A stretch of DNA of 64,000 nucleotides from Tulasnella sp. 424 (taxonomy: Eukaryota; Basidiomycota; Agaricomycetes; Cantharellales; Tulasnellaceae), in NCBI GenBank assembly GCA_019633425.1, contig WSUB01000169.1:21456-85455 (forward strand), written 5' to 3'. The notes under the pieces are model-generated. The model made no database searches. It worked only from the letters and a program-made list of their open reading frames with translations, and was not told the DNA's origin. Positions 11,252-21,585 of the stretch are shown here, piece by piece (the stretch's first letter is position 1; every line of letters starts with the position of its first letter). Both the position numbers and the translations under genes were made by a program.

Positions 11252-11945
11252 ATGTCTGAACTCAACTCTGTCTCTTGGTAAGCTTTCCTGCCAGCAAAGC
11301 AACGCTGGTTACTAATCGCATTCCCTCCTCCTCTAGGGGCGACGTCCTTGTCTTCTTCGCCGTGAGTCGTGCTGGATGTTGTACGATACCTTCTACGTCG
11401 CTGACACTCTGCTTGACAGACCGTTTTCGGTATCTTTGGTGTCTCGGGTTCGTTGTCTCGGGCTGTGCTCGCAGTTTCCGCAGTCCGTTCACCAACCTCC
11501 CTCTCTTTTGACATTTTAGTTGGATCATGGTATATCTATAACGCGATCTTTGGAACTCTTTGGTGAGCATGGCCGATTCGTTCATTATGGAATGGTGCTG
11601 ACGAATCTTTGTAATACGTAGGCAAACCAAGGCGACGTGAGATTTCAGGATACCGAGTCCTCTTGGACAAAGCTCACCATTTATTACGTTTCTCTAGACT
11701 AAAGGATCGCGGCGTTGAGAAAGGCGAGGATGGTGTCTGGCGAATCAAAACGAACAAGACCTTGTCTCACGAAACTGAAGTCGACAAGACTCAACGGTGC
11801 GTTCCTGGGCCTAGCTTCTGCTCCTGTGCAACCATTTCTTGACACCTTTCTTTTCAAAAGTGGCTTCGTGAAAGCCATGCAAGCATCCTCCTTCAGCAAC
11901 TCTCCTAAGGGAGGGAAGGGAGGCAAGGGCAAGAAGGCCGAGTAG
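11252..11945 (+). CDS. Small predicted single-pass membrane protein
   Basis: A small gene of five or six exons starts at MSELNSVSW (11252) and ends GKGKKAE at 11945. Proposed joints are all in phase: VSW-GDVLVFFA, FFA-TVFGIF, optionally FGIF-VGSWYIYNAIFGTLW (a GTGTCT-TTTTAG intron), LWQTKAT-LKDRGVEKGEDG, and KTQR-GFVKAMQ. The product is about 103 residues, or about 130 if the optional intron is retained. It has an N-terminal hydrophobic segment, a charged middle and a Gly/Lys-rich tail. I do not recognise a family. The phase agreement over several tiny exons is the main support. Confidence 0.6.
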
Positions 11946-12163
11946 TTTTTGATTTTGGGTTGTTTGTCGTCTATGCATCTCCTCACTTTTCTGTACTCTC
12001 CTCCGATTGTATACACCATCCTATTAAATATTTGGGGCACTGCTTCCTTTCGGAATCCTTCTCAGGTGTGTCTCGAGTGAAGTAGCGATTACATATGCCG
12101 CGTTGTTTTGTCACCCTTCGCACGCGTCTCGAAATTGTTTGCTCTTTTACCTCGTCTCGCGTG

Positions 12164-13588
12164 ATGTCGCGTTACGCCTCTTTATCGCGTGCACTCCAAC
12201 GCCAGGGAGTCAACGCCCGATATTCATCAACACTATCTTCATCAAGTTCTAAATCCAAAACCATCTTCTCAGGGATTCAGCCAACGGGTGTGCCACATGT
12301 AAGCTTCAAAATCGCCCACTTGCATTCGTGATAGGCCTCATTATCTGTAGCTCGGAAATCTTTTAGGAGCACTATCAAATTGGGTAGAGCTTCAAAACAA
12401 TGCTGCTCCCAATGATACCGTCATATACTCCACAGTAGGTTACCATGCAATAACGATGCCCCAAGACCCAAAAGTCCTGCGAGAGGACAGGCTCAACTCC
12501 CTGGCATGCTTGCTTGCCGTCGGAATAGATCCTAAACGGTCAATTCTTTTCTTACAAGATCAGGTGCGCGCTGCTTTCGTGATCCAATTTTTGCACGGGA
12601 CCGTTAGTTAACAACGGAAGCAGATTCCGGAACACGCCGAATTGGCTTGGATTCTCAATTGCATTACACCAATGGGGAAGCTGCAGCGAATGACGACTTG
12701 GAAGGCAAGACACCTGCATTTCTTCGAGGGTCGAGAACTGACACATGGGCACTGGAATAGTCCAAGCTTGCCGTCTCACGGAACGCAAATTCCGAGGATG
12801 AGGTTTCAGACAGCCTTCTCAACCTTGGGCTCTTTGCCTACCCAGTATTACAAACGGCTGATATCCTTCTTTACAAGTACGTCTCCTCGCACTTTCCCAA
12901 AACATACAGTTACCATCGTCATAGTGCGTTTGCTGATGGAGAGCTATTGCAGGGCAACGCATGTTCCAGTCGGGGAAGATCAGCAGCAGCACCTCGAGCT
13001 CAGCCGCGACCTAGCCGACCTATTCAACCGAACCAACAAGTCGAACATCTTCCCATTGCCCCAGCACATCATCAGTAAGCTTTCGTGCGCTTTCATGAAC
13101 TATCACCTTCTCACATCGTGAACGTAGCACCCGCCAAGCGGATTCTTTCTCTCCGTGATCCAACGCAAAAGATGTCCAAGTCCGCACCGAACCCCAAATC
13201 ACGTATCCTCATCACAGACGACTACAGCGAGATCCGAGCCAAAATCCGCTCCGCCGTGACAGACTCGATGCCTTCTATATCCTACGACCCGGAGAACAGA
13301 CCAGGAGTGGCCAATTTGCTCACCATCCTTGCCGCATGCTCGGGTACCTCAAAGTCGGTCCCAGAACTCGCACAAGAATACAGCGCCAAGAACCACGCTG
13401 AGCTCAAAGCCGATGTTACTGAGGCCGTTGAACGCCTTGTTGGTCCGATAAGGGAGAATTATCGTCGTGTTCGCAATGACGAGGCATGGCTCCGTGAGGT
13501 CTCGAATGACGGCATTCAGAGAGCAAGGGAAATTGCTGTACGGACCATGGAACAAGTCAAGCACCAGATAGGATTAGGTCCGCTATGA
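12164..13588 (+). CDS. MSW1: Mitochondrial tryptophanyl-tRNA synthetase
   Basis: A class I synthetase that charges mitochondrial tRNA-Trp. It starts MSRYASLSRALQRQGVNARY, a basic Ser-rich presequence typical of mitochondrial import. An upstream in-frame ATG at 12095 would add 23 residues. The class I signatures are present: FSGIQPTGVPH-LGNLLGAL (the HIGH-like site, split by intron 1) and KMSKSAPNPKSRI. Between them lie MPQDP, IPEHAELAWILNCITPMGKL, FAYPVLQTADILLYK, VPVGEDQQQHLELSRDL and RILSLRDPTQ. The intron after MTTWK (12705-12760) begins with GC rather than GT (gaag/gcaaga) and ends tag in the correct phase. The C-terminal anticodon-binding helical region runs to the stop at 13588. No break seen. 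A MITE-like element starts 15 bp downstream and may supply the 3' UTR. Confidence 0.95.
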
Positions 13589-13603
13589 TTATGCTATTAT
13601 GTG

Positions 13604-14174
13604 CTTTCAGTTTAAACGCCGGGGGGGGGGGGGGAGAGCTGCGGTAGGCTGCCTTACCTTAGGGACCCCGCAGTAGCAGGGTTCTGCGGGAGGGTAAACT
13701 TGCGGTATCGAAATGCAGCTCCTGAGCTGGCTTTTTCTGTTGCGTGACAGGAGAGTCTTTTGTATTCTCGTAGATGATGGAATCCCGACTTCCCCTTTTG
13801 GACACAACACGCCCTCTCCCCTTTTTTCGCACTCGTCGAAAATCCAATCCTTGTCGATGGTCGCCGAGGACAGCAGCCAAGGGCCGCTAAAGTCTTCAAA
13901 GGCTCGCGCACCACGGTTTCAGTGGACGGAGGCGGCCATATGGAACTTCATACACAATCATTTCACCGGATAGTAAGCGATCTTAGCAGCCGTTAACACC
14001 AGCGACAGGATGAGACGGTGAAGCAGGTTGCAAGAGCATAGTTGTCGGAGAGTCGCGGCGGACAAGTGCATTCATGCAAGACTGGTTGCATTTCCCCACT
14101 GCAGAACACTGCTACCGCGAGGTCCCTAAGGTAAGGCAGCCTACCGCAGACCCCTCCCCGGTTTAAACTGAAAA
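13604..14174. mobile_element. MITE-like non-autonomous DNA element with long inverted termini
   Basis: The ends are inverted copies of each other over about 80 bp. The left arm is 13604-13695 (ctttcagtttaaac, a run of 14 G, then ctgcggtaggctgccttacc). The right arm, 14090-14174, reads the same on the opposite strand apart from a shorter G-rich tract and scattered substitutions. The arms enclose about 390 bp with a short coding relic. The outer terminus is CAGTTTAAAC. I could not see a clear target-site duplication, so the superfamily is not assigned. Confidence 0.75.
13858..13973 (+). pseudogene. SANT/Myb-like coding scrap inside the MITE-like element
   Basis: A 38-codon open frame starts at an ATG inside the element and ends FQWTEAAIWNFIHNHFTG followed by a stop. 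The spacing of aromatic residues resembles the start of a Myb/SANT-type DNA-binding helix often found at the N-terminus of fungal transposon proteins. It may be the retained 5' end of a lost transposase or accessory gene. The assignment is tentative because only part of one helix bundle is present. Confidence 0.35.
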
Positions 14175-14486
14175 GATCTATTATTATATGCGAGTATAGA
14201 TAGTAATGGGAAAATGCGACGGGGATGAGAGTGCTAGGCTCAGGCTCGCTGTACAGTCGAGTCCAAACAGAGCACAGTAACAAGGGAGTAGACTAAGAAT
14301 GTATGAAGGGAGACTATTGTATGGGAGTTATGTGTAGATGTGAATGCGAATGTGAATGGGAATGTGAGTGCCTGCGCGGCTCCATATTCCAGGAACACGG
14401 CAAGGTTTGATGATGGAAGTGGTGTATGCCGAAACACAATACCTATAGAATAGACCAAGACGTGAAGGATAAAAGGTGGAGTTCAA

Positions 14487-14834
14487 TCACTGCATGACGG
14501 GGAAGTCGTAAACGCCAAGTGGCAGGTTGCGGAGAATCATCTGTTTCCAAATAGCAGGCGCAATGCTCGCACCCCAAGCAGCAACTTGGACCGCGATGCT
14601 GATAGCTTCAGGCCCTGAAGGTGTTGGGAGAACGAACGATACAGTGACACGGTCGCCTTGGCCCATCCAACCGAAACGATACACGACTCGAGGGTACATT
14701 CCGTGCGTCTGGGCTGGGGCTCCGGGAGGAGCACCGGAGAACAGGTACCGGTCCTCAACACCAACATCTCCCGCCATAGTGAAGGCGTAATCCGGAAGAG
14801 AAAGAAGGAAATTCATGAAGGCAGTGGATGGCAT
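14487..14834 (-). CDS. Short unknown protein, paralogue of the gene at 17.6 kb
   Basis: A 115-codon frame begins MPSTAFMNFLLSLPDYAFTM and ends APAIWKQMILRNLPLGVYDF then FPVMQ. It aligns by eye with the product of 17577-18113: both have a FMNFL/YWMMN start, LPD.A, a variable acidic or Gly/Pro stretch and the shared C-terminal motif AP.IW.QMI. Strand and size are also the same. An upstream exon is possible, but stops in the preceding frame stopped me joining one confidently. No signal peptide and no known family recognised. Confidence 0.5.
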   Translation of the reverse strand: MPSTAFMNFLLSLPDYAFTMAGDVGVEDRYLFSGAPPGAPAQTHGMYPRVVYRFGWMGQGDRVTVSFVLPTPSGPEAISIAVQVAAWGASIAPAIWKQMILRNLPLGVYDFPVMQ

Positions 14835-16025
14835 TCTATTAGGCCGGACGCTGAGCGGTCAGTCGACCTGCCGAGAATTCAAGCGATAGTCAGCACTCAC
14901 AGGAAGGAGAATTAGGCTAAGCCGAAAGCGAATAGAGAGGAGATAGTGGTAAGTAGAGATAGCTGCTTAACGCTGCTGATGGGATGGAGGGCCTGGCTGC
15001 ATTGCGTGGCGATTATAAAAAGGATAAAGACAGCATTGCCTTCATCGACTTTTGGGACCTTCTTGAGGGCGATTATGTACGACGAAAGAGGATTAAGGAG
15101 CCTCATAGCCCCTAAGTGAAGCCGTAGAGGATACAGATCAACTCTTTCGAGTGTAAAGAGCAGGGGCGACCTCCCCCTCAAACTCTCGCCGCCCTGGTAG
15201 TCACGAAGCGTCATAGGTGGAAACAGATGTGGATTCCGAGGCCCAAATCAGCCGTCCACACTTCAGATTTTCGGTTTGGATTCCGTATGGTTTACCGATT
15301 CTGTGACTTGTCTGGCGGCAACGAGCCTCGAAGCGCCGTCAGCATAGCCTCTGGTGATGTCGACGTGCAATACTGATCCTCTAATAGCAGATACTTGAGT
15401 ATGCATAAAGTGTGGGATTGATTCGAAGTTGTTTGGGAACATGTCGGAGTGGCGTATGGCAATGCCCAAAAAGGGAATCAACTTGCCGGACCAAGAATTT
15501 AGTCATGGGAACAAAGGCGGCCAACACGCATGCCAATCAGTGGACTACCGTCACAGAGAAAGTCTGAAAAGCTGGAAAAACCCCCTCAAGTGCCAAACTC
15601 CCATAGCTGGGCCCAACCTAGTCGACGACAAGGAGCAAGTAGATGCCGGCAGAGACCAAGACCCGAACACCAGTCCCCTTCGATATGGTATCCCACAAGC
15701 AGCAAAAACTTCGCCAACTAGTGTGGCGTAGGACAGAAATAAGACGCAACCATATATAGCTACCTGGAGGGAGGTATTGTGGCAAAGTTGATGATGTAGA
15801 GGTGGGGCGTCAGGTCGGACGTACACACACCAATGAGAGGTGGATTTGCTAGCGATCCTCCACTGCTAGTCTACCTGCATGTTGAAAGTGGCATAAGCCG
15901 GAGGATTCGGAGACAGAGATCGTTGAGGCCGGGCGCCGTTTTCTGAGGGTTAGGGCAGTGATAAACCTGTCCCCGCCATGTGCTCCATGTTAACGAAGTG
16001 GATGACTTCAAATTTTCAACCCTAC
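14835..16025. other. Intergenic region with scattered open frames
   Basis: Minus-strand frames of 70-100 codons occur at 14912-15214, 15263-15481 and 15551-15826. The last contains a hydrophobic run and PYRRGLVFGSWSL, faintly like a broken amino-acid permease. None joins into a coherent model, so I treat the region as spacer possibly holding a decayed gene. Confidence 0.35.
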
Positions 16026-16979
16026 TTATTCCTTAAAAGAGACGAGTCCCCGCTCTTCCTTAGCTTTCTCTAATTGCTCAACACGATCTTCCGCCTCCGC
16101 CAGCAAATCGTTCCACGAGACGAACAGCTCAGACAAGATGGTAACCTAGAATGCAGTCAGTTGGGACTTCGAGCAAGCTGGATTTTAAAAACTGACTCAC
16201 ATGGGATGCATAGCTTTGCAGAATATTCGATATTCGTGCTTCGATGCGGTCGTACATTTCAAGGTCTTGCTGGCTCGCCACCTCAAGTGCTTGTAGCCGT
16301 GTCTTAAGCGCCTCATGCTCTAGAAAAAAGTGGAATACACAGTTTATTCCGAGGACTCTTCTCCGCAATACACACGTCCTGTGCTTGCCTGGTAGCTTGC
16401 CTGCTGCGCTGACTCCTTTGCTGTCCAGAGCGTCGATCTCCCGGAGGTCCCGATCCGCCGCTCGGATATCCGGTTCAAGCTCAGCCAGTAGTGTCTCAAA
16501 TTCCTGATCAGGCATTGTATCATACATTGGTATCTCGGAGGAGCCGACTGGGGATGTGGCTGCGGCTGGGGATAACAAGTGGGCATACTGATTGTCTAAA
16601 ACAGTTGGGGTCAGTATGCCGGTCGCAGGAGGAAATAGACTGTGTACTTGCAGTTTTTGATGAACTTTCTACAGCTCTCGTTCGTCTCTAGCGCATCATT
16701 TAGCTTGGCTTGGATTTCCTCTGCGCGGTGGAAGAGATCTCGAGAACTTGACACTTCCGCGGATTTCGACTCTGATGCGGCTTTGAGACCAAGTACAAGT
16801 GCTTCTAACCATTTTATCCTAAGATTGAGGGACGTGATGGGATCAATGGAAGCCGGCCGAGGAGGCGGAGGAGAGGTTGGTGGCGAGGTTACGTGGGAGG
16901 TGTGAAAAGAGGGATGTCCGCGAATTGACATGTGGTGAGTTCGGTCCCCAAGAAAAGCACTGCCGAGGCCAGAGTTCAT
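16026..16979 (-). CDS. Coiled-coil protein, probable dynactin p24 (DCTN3-like)
   Basis: Four or more exons encode about 240 residues starting MNSGLGSAFLGDRTHHMS. A Pro-rich leader is followed by long heptad-like helices: LNLRIKWLEALVLGLKAA, EIQAKLNDALETNESCRKFI, then after an intron YAHLLSP, FETLLAELEPDIRAADRDL and LKTRLQALEVASQQDLEM. The last exon is VTILSELFVSWNDLLAEAED followed by a basic tail and a stop at 16026. The order (helix, YAHLL, LEPDIRAADRDLREID, LFVSWND) fits fungal dynactin subunit p22/p24, a small component of the shoulder of the dynein activator complex. The family is highly diverged, so the name rests on pattern, not on an invariant motif. An alternative start is the Met at about 16931. 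Confidence 0.55.
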
Positions 16980-17576
16980 GGTTTAGTTCTTTTAGCGGCA
17001 GAACACCCCAGGCTGAGAGCGTAGTTTCGCTTGCCGCTGGGTTCGGGTTGTTTGGGTGTTGTTCAGAGGAGTCAATCTCACGTTTTAGTCAGCAAACTCC
17101 GAACCCCGCCTGTTCAAACCAATCATCAGTGCAATTAGCGTCCACTTTAATTCCTCGACGTGATCTTCCCCATGGCATGCGACTGGTGGTAACTTTCTGG
17201 CTACATATCAGGTGTTTGCTGAGCCTGGGCAAGGCCTAGCCTGGTGAGGTGGCCTGGTCTCACTGCCTTGGACGGGGAACGCAATTGTCTGCTTCATGAA
17301 GGCGGATCACCCTGCCGCACGCACGATTTCACTCTCAGTCCCAACCTTATAATTCTGGCCTGTCTACTCGATGGCTGTTCTGATTTCCAAGCCTAAGGCG
17401 CACGATGGATAGCACAGGATGGGGCAAACACTTGGGCAAGCCCATGTGCGCCACAGACCTATATCCATAGTACTACATGGTAATTAAGTACAATCATAAG
17501 AGGAAGAAATACAAGGTCCGAAAGTAAGAAAATGTATCGAAAGACATAGCCGCCGGATCAACAAAAGTCAACACCC
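16980..17576. other. Intergenic spacer
   Basis: This stretch separates the dynactin-like gene from the next minus-strand gene. A 120-codon plus-strand frame overlaps its start but has no motif. No gene seen. Confidence 0.5.
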
Positions 17577-18113
17577 TCAAGAGTTCAGGTGCGACAAAAA
17601 CATTCCATGACCTGGTGTTCTAATCCAATTGATGATCATTTGTCGCCATATCATTGGAGCATAACCAGGATATGAAGAAAGTCCGTCTCTCCAATGAGCG
17701 CTGTGTATCCCAACAAACACCGTCTCGTTGTCCACGTTGTCGATTGCTGGTCGATGAAATGCAACAATGACACCTCTGAAGCTTCCCCATTGAGCCATAA
17801 GTGGTTCATAAGATACGGAGGGCCAGTTGGTCAATTTGTCCTCCTCCGAAGCATCCGATGGTGCCGAGGAGAAAAGCACCCCCCGCGTGTAGGGCATGAG
17901 CGGGCCCCCCATAGAGTAAGCTGCGTCCGGAAGATTCATCATCCAATACAGCATGCTCTGAGATACGGTTATATTGGGGAGCTCCCAAATAGGTTGGCGC
18001 GGTGGAAGCTTTGTGTACTGAAAGGGAAGTTCGAGCTTGGTCAGTGGAAGCTCATTTGCAACCTAATCCCCAGTTCTCACTAAAGAAGGCATATAGATCC
18101 GATACACAGGAGT
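17577..18113 (-). CDS. Short unknown protein, paralogue of the gene at 14.5 kb; 5' end unresolved
   Basis: The terminal exon, 18017-17577, starts after a good acceptor (ccctttcag) with YTKLPPRQPIWELP and continues SQSMLYWMMNLPDAAYSMGG. It ends APMIWRQMIINWIR then a stop. An upstream exon at about 18113-18081 reads TPVYRIYMPSL and ends at a GTGAGA donor in matching phase. Further 5' exons are likely, because no good ATG is in frame there. C-terminal resemblance to the 14487-14834 product (AP.IW.QMI, LPDAAYSM against LPDYAFTM) shows the two are paralogues. No known domain. Confidence 0.55.
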
Positions 18114-18229
18114 CTGTGAAGAGGTCTGGACCTGCCGTCAGCGATTACCTGGCTCCTTCCGCGCGACGAAGACCTACTCGAATAGTCGTGAGGAAGCGGT
18201 GATGGCTCCAAAAAGGTGTTTTCCACTAG

Positions 18230-19460
18230 GGCGATTCAATGAGAGAGTGAAGGTGGTTTACACCGACAACGCTTGCTCTTGAGGAAGTGATCTCTTATAT
18301 ACGGGGCTGGCTTCGGTCTCGAGTGAATTCGAATGGGCATCGAGAGCGGCGCAACACGCGCTTTGAGGTCAAGTAAACCCCCGGTATTCCTCCCTCCCAT
18401 ATGATTGCATAACCGCAGAAACCGTGGATCCTGGACATGGCGGGCTGAAGACGGAAACAAATGAGAGGCGCAAGGAGCTTTCGACGGGAGCCATAACACA
18501 CATTGCACCCCCACAGCGAGCTACCGTTGTCGTGGACGACTTCGGTTCGAGATCGAGATCGTCAACTGAATTGAATCAGGGAAAAGAGAAATTTCGATTA
18601 TAGTCATGCTCGCTAGACCTGGTGAAATACCGGCAAACTAGGCGGGCTGGGTCACGAATCGGGCGGCGCTGGATCAGGAGTGCTTGTCAGGACAAGTGAG
18701 CGGGACATGCCGATGAGGTTGCTGGCCGTTGAAACAACGTCAAAAGTGATGTACTTCCACCCGATTTCTGCCACCCGTTTTGCTAAATCTGGCAAAATTG
18801 TACCGAAGCGAAATGACCTAGGGCCCCTTGTTACCATGTCTGCCGAGAACCTTGTCCACAATGCACAAAAAATTGACACGCACGCATGAGGCACGACTAA
18901 AGTCGGCGCTAGGGGAGGGACCGAGGATGGAAAAACTTGCAATGGGCGGATTCGGGTGAGTGGCGCAAGAAGCCAAGTTTGGTGGAGGAAATCGCGGATC
19001 GATCACTTGGTTTCTTGAGATGAAAGACCGGCGATTGATGGGAATCCCCAATTCAAAATGCTCTGGGCTTGAAATTTTTACGTTGTATATTGGTCTTTGA
19101 GAAGGCGAGGACAATACGAGAACAGAACTGGTATATGGAGTTTGAGAGGTCCCCTGAGTACCGAGATTAGCATGCGTGTAAACAAAGTAAGGCTTTCTTT
19201 ATGGTCCCGCCCCGTGAGATCCCAGAACGAAACCCGCACGATTGGATCCCTCAAATCTCTCATCCTCAGGTTTTGATATGCATGTACACAGCACTAGAAG
19301 ATCTAGACTAGAACATGTGGCAGACGCTTGCTCGCACGTCACCCGCTCGCCTCTCACCTTCTGAGTCCGGTATTTCGAGCAACCTTGCGCCACCAAAGTT
19401 AAACGCGTTTCAGCATGACAGAAATACTGACAGTGCAGCCCTAAGACAACCCTAATCTAC
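18230..19460. other. Intergenic spacer downstream of ATG15
   Basis: Frames of 60-98 codons occur on both strands without recognisable content or linkable exons. I see no gene. Confidence 0.45.
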
Positions 19461-21117
19461 TCATGGAAGTTGGCAGCTCCTACGTCCCTGAAGTGACGCA
19501 GTTGTGGAATTTTTGAATTTGCCGTATTCCCATGAATAGCATTCCTAATTCACGTCATCGCAAAGTCAGTGAAATTGGTCCCAGTTAAGTGTTGGGAAAG
19601 TGTTGATGCGACGAACCACGCAATCGTCTTCTGGTTCAGCCTTTGGAACAGGCAAGCCTTCTTCCCAATCTTTGGCAAGAAGCTGGTCTATGACGACGCC
19701 GATTCTGTGCGTCCGGATGTCACTGCTCCAATTCAGTTTCGTCATTGTATCGTACACTGCGCTTCTCCCGAGATGGCAGCTACGCGCAGGAACGCGCTCA
19801 TCAGTAATATGACAACGACGATTCGGGTTTGATGACCGACCGGCTTTCCATGGCATATCCAGCTATTGCGCACGACGACATAACCCCATTGCAAGCACCC
19901 ATAGCGATAACGTCAGCAGTGTGGTAGACATGGGTGATGTGCATCGTCGAAGGCTTAGGTGGCAATCAGCTGTGGCATCCGGGAAATTCGGGCTCAAGAT
20001 AAACATACAGGAGACGGGAGGTGCAGACGACGAGCCGCCATCTTTTCACCTGGCGCTTCGAACGCCACCACAGGGACGCCAAATGTAACCCCTAAAAGTC
20101 CGGCTAATGCGCCACCTAGACTGTGACCTATCATCGAACACGAGTGAGTTAGCCGGGTCAGTGCACAGGGCGGGGCGAGCGTGTCGGAACTCACCGACGA
20201 CCCAGATGTTCGCGTTGGGATAGAGGTATGTGACGTTATTATACAGGTTCTGTCGAAACGAGTAGTAAGCATCTTCGAACACGAGGATAGAGAGCGTTTC
20301 TCATCACTTACCGTACCGATTGTGTAGAACAAAGACTCCTCTACAAGGGATTGTTCCAAGCAGTCCTGGTCGCATTTCCACCCTCCTCCATAGCAGTCGC
20401 ACACGGTCGTCCATGACCAATCAACCCGCGCACAGCAGCAAGAAAAGAGCAAGTTATCGTTAAACTTGTCCTTCCTAACGGTTGGTCCCCCTCCTCCAAG
20501 AACCCCTGCGGACGTGCCTTTGATGGATAAGACTACGGTGCTTTCGTCGGCAGACACGAAAATGTGACCGCGGAACCCGTCGGCATCAGGCTCCCAGCCG
20601 AACGGAGAGCTCTAACAGTGGTGCGTCTATGATTAACTTTCAATACAACAGCGCTTTTAAACGATCCGTTACTTACCTTGTTCCAGTTGTCTGTTAGATT
20701 ATACCAACCATCATCGCCCGGTTCAAGGTAAGCGTTGTTCGTCATCTTGGCCAGCTCCAGGAGAGCTTCCCTGCTCGTCGGATCAGGAGCGACGATTTCA
20801 TCCTCCTCCCAATCCAGTGTCTCCACGATCCTCTCCGTCCTAGCCCGCCGACGTGCCCGGTGAAAGTCGGCCTGAAGTTTGGGTCGCGGGACCTTGGTCC
20901 TTCGCGTCGTCACCGAGTGCGTCGAAGCAGCTGAAAATGCTTCGGGAACGTCGTGAAAGATGATTTTGGAGTCGTCCATTACGGCGTGGAGATGCCGCAG
21001 CTGGAAAGTTAACGGCTGTGGTGTGTTTGCCACATGGGGTTGAAAGAGGTCTTGAGACGGAGGTGATGTTGTGAGCCCAAAGAGCGAAAGGGCCGAGCTC
21101 AGTACTGATAGCAGCAT
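19461..21117 (-). CDS. ATG15: Autophagic phospholipase/lipase Atg15
   Basis: Atg15 is a membrane-anchored lipase that reaches the vacuole by the multivesicular-body route and lyses autophagic bodies. It starts MLLSVLSSALSLFGL, a signal-anchor. Family blocks follow in order: MTNNAYLEPGDDGWYNLTD, SPFGWEPDADGFRGHIFVS, IKGTSAGVLGGGGPT, DNLLFSCCCARVDW, CDCYGGGWKCDQDCLEQSL, NLYNNVTYLYP, the nucleophile motif GHSLGGALAGLLG (GxSxG), FGVPVVAFEAPGEKMAARRL, VYHTADVIAMGACNG, SSCAIAGYAMESR-CHLG and SSDIRTH. The catalytic Ser, Asp (TAD) and His (RTH) are all present. I place the C-terminus after one more intron, giving CVECYSWEYGKF and a stop at 19461. Reading through would stop at 19566. Introns are 45-75 nt. 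It is divergent from a dead copy of NTH1. A 5' fragment of the same gene lies at 26.5-27.0 kb. Confidence 0.95.
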
Positions 21118-21585
21118 CGCTTGCTCGTTCGCTGAGGTCGGAGGTTAGGGGAACCAAGAGCGGAGTCGGTGGTCGTATGATGAATGACGAAAGGTTAGAA
21201 TTGAAATTAGGGGCCAAAGCGTAGACAAAGCTTACATCCGCAGTTTGTTTGGTTTTCAACTTGGAGTTTGCCGGCGTCTCGGATTTTCACTTTCACCCAC
21301 TTTTACAAATACCCTCTTCTGGCTCAATTACTGCGAGTATTAGCTCCTGCATCCATAATTCCTCGTATTACGTGTGGCCGCCTTGCCTTCATCGCGCCGA
21401 GCACACCAACGCTAACGTTAGCGACCTCAGCCAACGTGGGCCGGCAGGTGCGCGTTTTTCGCGGGGATCCAACACCGGCGCGTATAAACCACTCCCCAGA
21501 AACGCGCAGCACCTAGCAATCAGGAAGAGTCGACGCCACTAGACCTAGAAGATTCACATTCTCCGCCACCACCCGCGTGCAAGTG
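20510..21585. repeat. Left copy of the ATG15/NTH1 divergent-promoter duplication
   Basis: This segment holds the ATG15 5' exons, the roughly 320 bp divergent intergenic region and the NTH1 start. It is repeated in the same orientation at about 26476-27360. The match ends sharply after ccaccacccgcgt (about 21585 and 27361) on one side and in the ATG15 IKGTSAG codons on the other. The copies differ by substitutions and small indels. In this copy ATG15 is intact and NTH1 is dead. Confidence 0.85.
21436..21585 (+). pseudogene. Dead 5' fragment of NTH1
   Basis: This is homologous to the first two exons of the intact NTH1 gene at 27.2 kb. The ATG of the intact gene aligns with GTG at 21436. The part matching intron 1 and the start of exon 2 (gaagagtcgacgccactagacc) is still visible, but all catalytic exons are missing beyond about 21585. 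It cannot encode a glycosylase. Confidence 0.75.

Noticed and set aside
15551..15826. Amino-acid permease fragment
   Set aside because: The similarity is limited to a hydrophobic run and PYRRG, with no collinear second block. It is too weak to annotate.
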